From Impatiens glandulifera (taxonomy: Eukaryota; Streptophyta; Magnoliopsida; Ericales; Balsaminaceae), in assembly GCF_907164915.1 (NCBI RefSeq), contig NC_061863.1, positions 45,295,382-45,359,381 on the forward strand: DNA of 64,000 nucleotides. The letters are read 5' to 3'. Shown here in pieces: positions 58,140-64,000 of the stretch (positions are counted from its first letter, which is position 1; the number at the start of each line of letters is the position of its first letter). The position numbers and the translations under genes were made by a program. A model generated the notes under the pieces. That model did not search any database. It saw only the letters and a list, made by a program, of their open reading frames with translations, and was not told the DNA's origin.

Positions 58140-61100
58140 AAAAATTTACATAATTAAAATTACATAATTAGTTTTAAAATATAATAGTACAGGTTAAAAA
58201 AACAATAATTAAATAATAATTAAAATAATATACAAAGAATTAAATAAAAACCATTTAAAAAAACAACTACTTAATATAAAAACTTCTAATATAATTGCAA
58301 AATTTAAAAAATATATATTATTAATAAAAAAATAAAAATAAAATATTATGATAAATTAAAATTTATATTATTTTTAAAATAAAAGTTGAGTTAAATTATA
58401 GTTTATATTATTTTTAAAATTAAATTAACAATGAATATATAACGATTTTTTATCTTATAATAACTAAATAAAAATAATATTATTTAAGTTTAAAAAATTT
58501 TAAATAATCAAAAATTAAACACTAATTTTTTTATTTTGTAAATAAAATATTTATTTAATAAAAAAAATTAAAATATATTAAAATAAATTGTTTTAATTTC
58601 AATAAAATACCATCAAATATATTAAAATAGAAAAGTAAATGAAAATTTATTTTTTAAAATATAAGAAAAAGTTAAAAACATTATAATTAAATTAAGAAAA
58701 ATATTAAAACTTTATGATAAATAAAATATAAAGTATAAATTAATTATATAAACTTAGAAAAAATAAAAATTAAATTAAATATTTAGTTAAATAATTTTTT
58801 AATAAAATAAATTTAACTAAAATTTGAAATTATTTAAATATAAATAAATAAAAAAATAAAAAATAGAATTTTTAAATATTAATATTTATTAAATATATAA
58901 ATAAATAAAATGTAATAATATTATAATAAGTATATAAAATTTTTAAATATTTTTTTACATAAAAATTAAATTAAAATAATGATTTCGTAAATTAAATAAA
59001 AGAATTAATTTATTATTGTTTCAAAATAAAAATATATAAATTATAATTATTTAAAAGAAATGAATATAAAACAAATTAGGAAGAGTTTTGTTTAGAGATA
59101 ATTACTATAATTACTAGAGGAGGGTGGTGAGGAGTATAATAAAAATAAAAATATTAAAAAATGTATTTATAAAATTTATTAGAATATATATATATATATA
59201 ATTAATTAATTAAAAATAAAATTATTTCTAATTAAAAAATAAAAATAAATTTTAAAAAAATATATAAATTAAATTTAAAATGATAAATTTTTTTAATGTA
59301 AATAAATTTAAAATTTTAACTATGTAAAGAAAATTTGACAATTTAATTGTTTGATGCTAACAAATCTAACTATCTATTTACAATTTAAAATATAAAAAAT
59401 AAATATATAATTAATGTTTAAAAAATAGTTTTTTATAAATAAAAATTTAAAATATATATTAAATAATTATTTTATTTGAATTAAAATAATAAATAGTTAA
59501 AATAAATAATTTTATAAAATAAAATAATTTAAAATTAATATTATTTTTATTTTGATAATAAAAATTAAAAATAATTTTATAAAATAAATTAATTTGTTTA
59601 AGAAAAATGTAAATAGAAAATATATATTTTTTAAATTTACATAAAATATAACTTATTTTAATGATATTTTATTAATAAGTTTATAAAATGATTAAATGAA
59701 TTTTAATAAATTAAATTGAAATTATTTTATTATAAGGATAAAAAATTAAATAGAAATCACATTAAAAATAATTATAAAAAAATATTTAATTAAATAGTGT
59801 ATATAAAAATTTTCAATTAAATATAAAAAGTTAAAGTAATTTTATAAAATTTTAATTTAAATAAAAAGAAAGATTAAAAAAATTTAATAAAATAAATATA
59901 TTAAAAATAAAAATAACATGCAAATTAATTAAATAAATAAATTACAATAAATTTATTTTTTTAAAATAAAAATAGGGTATAAGTAAAATTAATTTAAATT
60001 ATTATTATTTTAAGAATTAAATTATTTTTTAAATTACAGTATATAAAAATTGATATTATTAATTTTAATTGAAAATATATATGAAAATAAATATAAAAAA
60101 GTTAATTTTATTTTAAATCTAATTATTTTGTAATTGAATAAAATAAACTAACGTTTTTAAAATAAGATATTTTATTTTTTAAATACTAAGTATATACACA
60201 GAATTTGAGTAAAAAACAAATTTTTTTTATCTTTATTTATATTTTTTTTCAAATTAAAATAATATATATAACTTATTTTATTTAAATGAAACCATTAAAA
60301 AAGGATAATAACCTAATTACAAAAATCTAATTAATTAATAAATCATAATATAATATAATATAATATATATATATATATATATAATTAATTAATGATACTT
60401 AATTTTATAAGTGTTTTGGTTTAATTTGAATATTTATGAATACTTAGGTCGGATTATGGATTTACCCGTCCATAAACTTAAAACGGTTAAAAGTAAATTA
60501 AAAATGCTATAGGTATATTTCGAATTTGCAATCTAACAAAAACAAGTACAATATTTAACAAATTAAAAATTAGGTTAATAAAATTTTATATTTTAAACTA
60601 AACACAAAATTCGATGAACTGAGACAATTTAACAATTTAAGTTTAATTTTTTAAGTAACTAATATATATATATATAATGATGCTTAATTTCAATAGTTTT
60701 TGGATTGTTAGGTCAAGAATATAATAATAAGTAATATTAGATTATTTATTAAAAATTTAACTTACAAAATATATATACATATACAAAATTATAAAATTAT
60801 TTCAACAATAATCATAAGTAGTTATGAGTGTTAACCTTTCATAATAACACCCTCTAAAAATAATAGTAATTATTATATACAAGCGAGAATGTGTAAAAAT
60901 GCACCCTCAAATTTGATTAAATAATTTTTTTAATATTCTTATTTTTTTAAATAAGTATATAATAATAAGTAATATTATATTTCAATAAAATTTATATTTG
61001 ATTGATAATTTGACCTAAAATTCAATGTTTGAATATTTGTTTTATCAAAATTATTTTTATTTTTATCTAATAAATGTTTTTAATTTATATGATTTTAGGT

Positions 61101-62200
61101 AAGCTTAAAAAAATAACAAAGCAATTTTAAATAAAACGAATGAATAAAAATAAGTTTTATATTTTTTAATAATTAGATAACAAAATATTGAATTAAATTA
61201 TAAAATCACATTTTTAATATAAATTTTTTATTAATTTTTATATTTTTAATCGTGCAAATAAACATGCTAAATATTAGAATTTCACATCTAAAAATAAGAT
61301 ATTTTAAAATATTTGTAAGAGTAATATATATACAACACTCTTATACAACACTTTCCTATAGCACCTACCTCATTTAGAAAAAAACAGAAAATATATCTTA
61401 AAAAATTACCGAGAGATAAAAATATTTTTTCTTGCTAAATGAGTATTCTATGAAGGTGTTGCATAAGTGTGTGCTTTATATATCATTATTCTATTTGTAA
61501 TGATTATAAATAGATAAAATAAAAGAGAAAGAGGATTATAAATAAATATAATAAAGAGAAAGAGAGGGAGGAGGAAAATTAGAAGTTTTGGTGGTGCTAA
61601 CATTTTATATATTAACTAGGATATTTCTATTTAATACATAACTTATTTATAATTACATTTCAATCCCGATTAAATTAGTTATTTCAATTTAACTTATTTA
61701 ATTTATTATTATATCTCATTTAAAATATATTATAAAACTATATTTATCATAATAAAATATAAATATAAACTATCCCAGAACAGAACATGTTATAAAATAT
61801 ATTGAATCATCATAATATTTATCTCCAACCTATCCCATACTCTTTAAAAATATATATATATATTTTCAATTTAAACTTAAACTTTTAACATAAATAAAAT
61901 TATATATATTTTGTTATATAAATAAAATTATATATATTTTTTTATGTAAGATATAAAATAAGGATAAGAGGTATAATATTCTTTATACATTCAATTATTT
62001 TTTAAATATTTTTTTATACATGATTTTATTTTAAATTTATCCTTATATATTTATTTAAACAACTATTTCTTATTATATTTATTTTTGTTTGAATTTATAC
62101 CATAAGTATCTAAAACTATTTAAAATGTTATAAATTCGTTAATTTTAAAAAAAATATAGGTACAAACTTCTCTTACTTAGGTATATCCAATTTTTATTAT
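58140..62200. repeat. AT-rich repeat family, member 3, copy 2; no gene seen
   Basis: It is collinear with 20,200-24,100. The (AT)n run near 60,661 is far shorter than at 22,763. It contains the MITE at 61,319-61,492 and a small tandem duplication of agagaaagag(g)attataaata near 61,520-61,565. Confidence 0.6.
61319..61492. mobile_element. MITE, 174 bp, copy-2 specific
   Basis: It is flanked by the perfect 8-bp repeat ATTTGTAA (61,311-61,318 and 61,493-61,500). The left end gagtaatatatatacaacac and the inverse of the right end (agaataatgatatataaagc) form imperfect inverted repeats that extend about 55 bp to catttag / ctaaatg. The empty site with a single ATTTGTAA is at 23,483-23,490. An 8-bp duplication suggests a hAT-type origin. 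Confidence 0.85.
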
Positions 62201-62224
62201 CAAATGTTTTGAATTTGTATAACA

Positions 62225-62478
62225 TGAAGGCGGGAAGAATCTTGTTTCCGTTGGTATGGGAGATGATGATCAATGCAGTGAAGATGACTTTGCTGCATGG
62301 TATTAAATTAATAATTAATTATCCTGAATTTCTACCATTGTTGTCATCTAATTATTAATCTTGATTGAGTTCAGGCGGGAGTTACTGTGGCCTGAACTTG
62401 ATAATTTTCTTCGAGATGAGGACGATGCAACTGTTGCAACGCCTTACACTGCTACTATTCCTGAATCTTGGGTTCTCA
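62225..62478 (+). pseudogene. CPR: NADPH-cytochrome P450 reductase exons, copy 2, cut by Copia LTR
   Basis: The first exon reads GGKNLVSVGMGDDDQCSEDD then FAAW and ends at 62,299 before GTATT. After a 75-bp intron ending TTCAG, the next exon from 62,375 reads [20 protein letters not shown] then [11 protein letters not shown], the FMN-domain end and linker of plant CPR (family: ATPYTA.IPEYRVV). The frame stays open up to 62,478, where a minus-strand Copia LTR begins, so the gene is interrupted. Unlike copy 1 this copy keeps the LLWPELDN segment. No other CPR exon is recognised upstream within 4 kb of AT-rich DNA, so either that is a long intron or only a gene piece was present. Confidence 0.85.
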
Positions 62479-63036
62479 TGTTAGATTTTTTAATCTAAAT
62501 CTTTAATCCTTAAGTCTATAATCTATATACTCTATGTCGATAAATTGAGATAAACTGTAATTGCGGAAACGTACCTGGATCTTGAATGAAGAACGGTCCA
62601 TTAAGTCGTTCTTCGTTATTCTCTTCTTTTTGATCTCGGATCGTCTCTTGATCTTGATCTTATTGTTCTGGATCTAGACCTGATTGTAATGTATGATGTG
62701 GGTGGGGGTTAAGTCTTCCAACCCTATATCAATAGTCCTTCTTTGTGTTCTTGAGAGATGAACATAAACCTTATTGTCTGATGAGAGAAACAAATAGGTA
62801 GGCTATCGACCTAGCCCTAATATACCCATTTATTATTCGGCCCATCAACGAAATAATAAATGGTATTTCTGCTTCTACACAAATATGTCCTCATATTTAT
62901 TATAGATGTCTAAATAAGCCCATAACTTTTATTCTTTAATAGATCACTTTAATTGTACTTTAATATTTATTATGATAACAACTAATATACAATTTTAAAT
63001 AATATATGTACCCAAATATTGGAAATAATTCCAACA
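62479..63036 (-). repeat. Copia LTR (3' LTR of a minus-strand element)
   Basis: It is bounded by TGTTAGATTTTTTAATC and GGAAATAATTCCAACA on the plus strand. Next to it at 63,037 is atctcccacttagg, the inverse of the purine tract cctaagtgggagat, which places the element on the minus strand. Length 558 bp. Confidence 0.8.
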
Positions 63037-64000
63037 ATCTCCCACTTAGGTCATATAATATTTCCTTCAACTGTATATTATAACTTTATGAGCTCAAAAT
63101 ATTGTTATCATTTCTAAATACATCTATATCAATCTCGTCCATCAATTATATCAACATAGGATTAAAGCGGTTTTTGTTACATTAATTCGTAACTAAACCC
63201 TCAATAGTCACATATGTCAATACAATCAAATGACATAGACTAAACATGGGTGTGTAGTGTGGATTAACATGTAGTGTGATCTTTAACATGTCTAATACCA
63301 ACTGGTCCTCCTTTATTCCTTATAGAGATCAATCTGAATAACTTTATAATCCTAATTTCTTTAAAAACTGAATCTTTAATTTCTGTAAATACTGAATCTT
63401 TAATGTGCACACAAATTCCAAATTATATCTATACAAGTATCACAATACAAACTCCCACTAAAACTGTATATCATCTAAATATGCAACATCCATATGAACA
63501 ATATGTTCATGAAAGACCTCGGATAGCAAATATTTAGAGAACTGATCCGTAATTTTAGAGTTTGTCCAAATATGCTCAATAGATAAGTAAACATTCTAAA
63601 TTTTCCAAATAGTTCGACTTAGTCAAACTCATATTACTCTTAAAGTAAAAGAACTGCAAATTATTGTCACGTAATAATTTTAGTGGTCTTTCTATATCAT
63701 CCATAATTTGCAACCTCGTGACAAAACTTTACAGTCAGATTCTTTAATTGGATGCCACAAAACACCTAATAAATTCTGCCATCAACTTGAAATAATTCGA
63801 GTGTCTGCTTAACACTCTTACAATAATTAATTCTTTAAACTAATAATTAAACTAAAATTATGTAGCACGAATTTTCGTTTGTTTTGGTATCCAACAAAAT
63901 TCGAATCAAAATACCATATGATCTCTATCCGATTCGATTTCAATATATGAGTATGTAATGTTTTTTTCTTAAAATATCACATTAGTTGTTTGGTTGTTTT
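63037..64000 (-). pseudogene. Copia element internal 3' part, runs off window
   Basis: On the minus strand, near 63,690-63,480, LKLLRDNNLQFFYFKSN corresponds to the DNN site of Copia RNase H, and LSIEHIWTNSKITDQFSKYL then EVFHEHIVHM to its end (family: SIEHI.T..MIADPLTKGL). Stops occur at several places. The remainder toward 64,000 is not clearly readable. The untranslated part is 63,037-63,470. The rest of pol and the other LTR lie beyond the window. Confidence 0.7.

Larger units (their letters stand above)
24917..62378. repeat. Segmental duplication, copy 2
   Basis: This is the longer partner of 1-24,250 in the same orientation. It differs by copy-specific insertions: the CACTA at 25,056-31,949, the Copia and LTR-element block at 36,104-45,343, the pogo-type remnant at 51,185-52,545 and the MITE at 61,319-61,492. 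It lacks sequence equivalent to 4,098-4,745 and to about 8,690-12,025. The start given is where copy 1 enters the window; the true unit probably begins further left. The outer CACTA start at 24,876 is visible only in this copy. Confidence 0.85.

Overview
The window is nuclear DNA of a flowering plant, probably a eudicot. It is very AT-rich and made almost wholly of decayed transposable elements and AT-rich repeat. The evidence is plant-type Copia retrotransposons with an initiator-Met primer site, CACTA (En/Spm) elements with TNP1-like genes, a plant hAT element, plant LINE reverse transcriptase with a zf-RVT tail, and split exons of a plant NADPH-cytochrome P450 reductase (CPR) gene. No gene looks intact. 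I saw no tRNA, rRNA or CRISPR array.

The main architecture is a direct segmental duplication. Copy 1 (about 1-24,250) and copy 2 (about 24,917-62,378) are collinear: CACTA element carrying a three-LTR Copia array, then LINE, AT-rich block, 'ggaccgag' repeat block, AT-rich block with a small conserved ORF, hAT element, minus-strand exon-like block, LINE scrap plus a CACTA-type end, AT-rich block, CPR exon. Copy 2 is longer because it alone holds a 6.9-kb CACTA (25,056-31,949), a rearranged Copia plus an LTR element without pol (36,104-44,954), a pogo-type remnant (51,185-52,545) and a 174-bp MITE (61,319-61,492). It lacks the equivalents of 4,098-4,745 and about 8,690-12,025. Shared insertions with target duplications (hAT, outer CACTA, Copia array) predate the duplication. 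Insertions with an empty site in copy 1 (inner CACTA, MITE) postdate it.

Region by region: 1-2,955 outer CACTA 3' part with three-LTR Copia array; 2,956-5,600 LINE; 5,600-12,020 AT-rich DNA with one MITE; 12,025-13,925 unclassified repeat; 13,925-17,518 AT-rich repeat; 17,519-18,885 hAT; 18,894-19,500 possible old exons; 19,645-20,190 LINE scrap and CACTA-type end; 20,200-24,100 AT-rich; 24,105-24,657 CPR pseudogene; 24,876-34,735 outer CACTA with nested CACTA and Copia array; 35,065-46,160 LINE split by Copia and LTR elements; 46,160-62,200 the second copies of the AT-rich, repeat, hAT and LINE blocks; 62,225-62,478 CPR exons; 62,479-64,000 minus-strand Copia that breaks the CPR gene and runs off the window.

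The genes do not form a pathway. They are successive insertions and their decay, on top of one host gene (CPR) broken differently in each copy. All identities come from reading motifs by eye; similarity levels are estimates, not computed.
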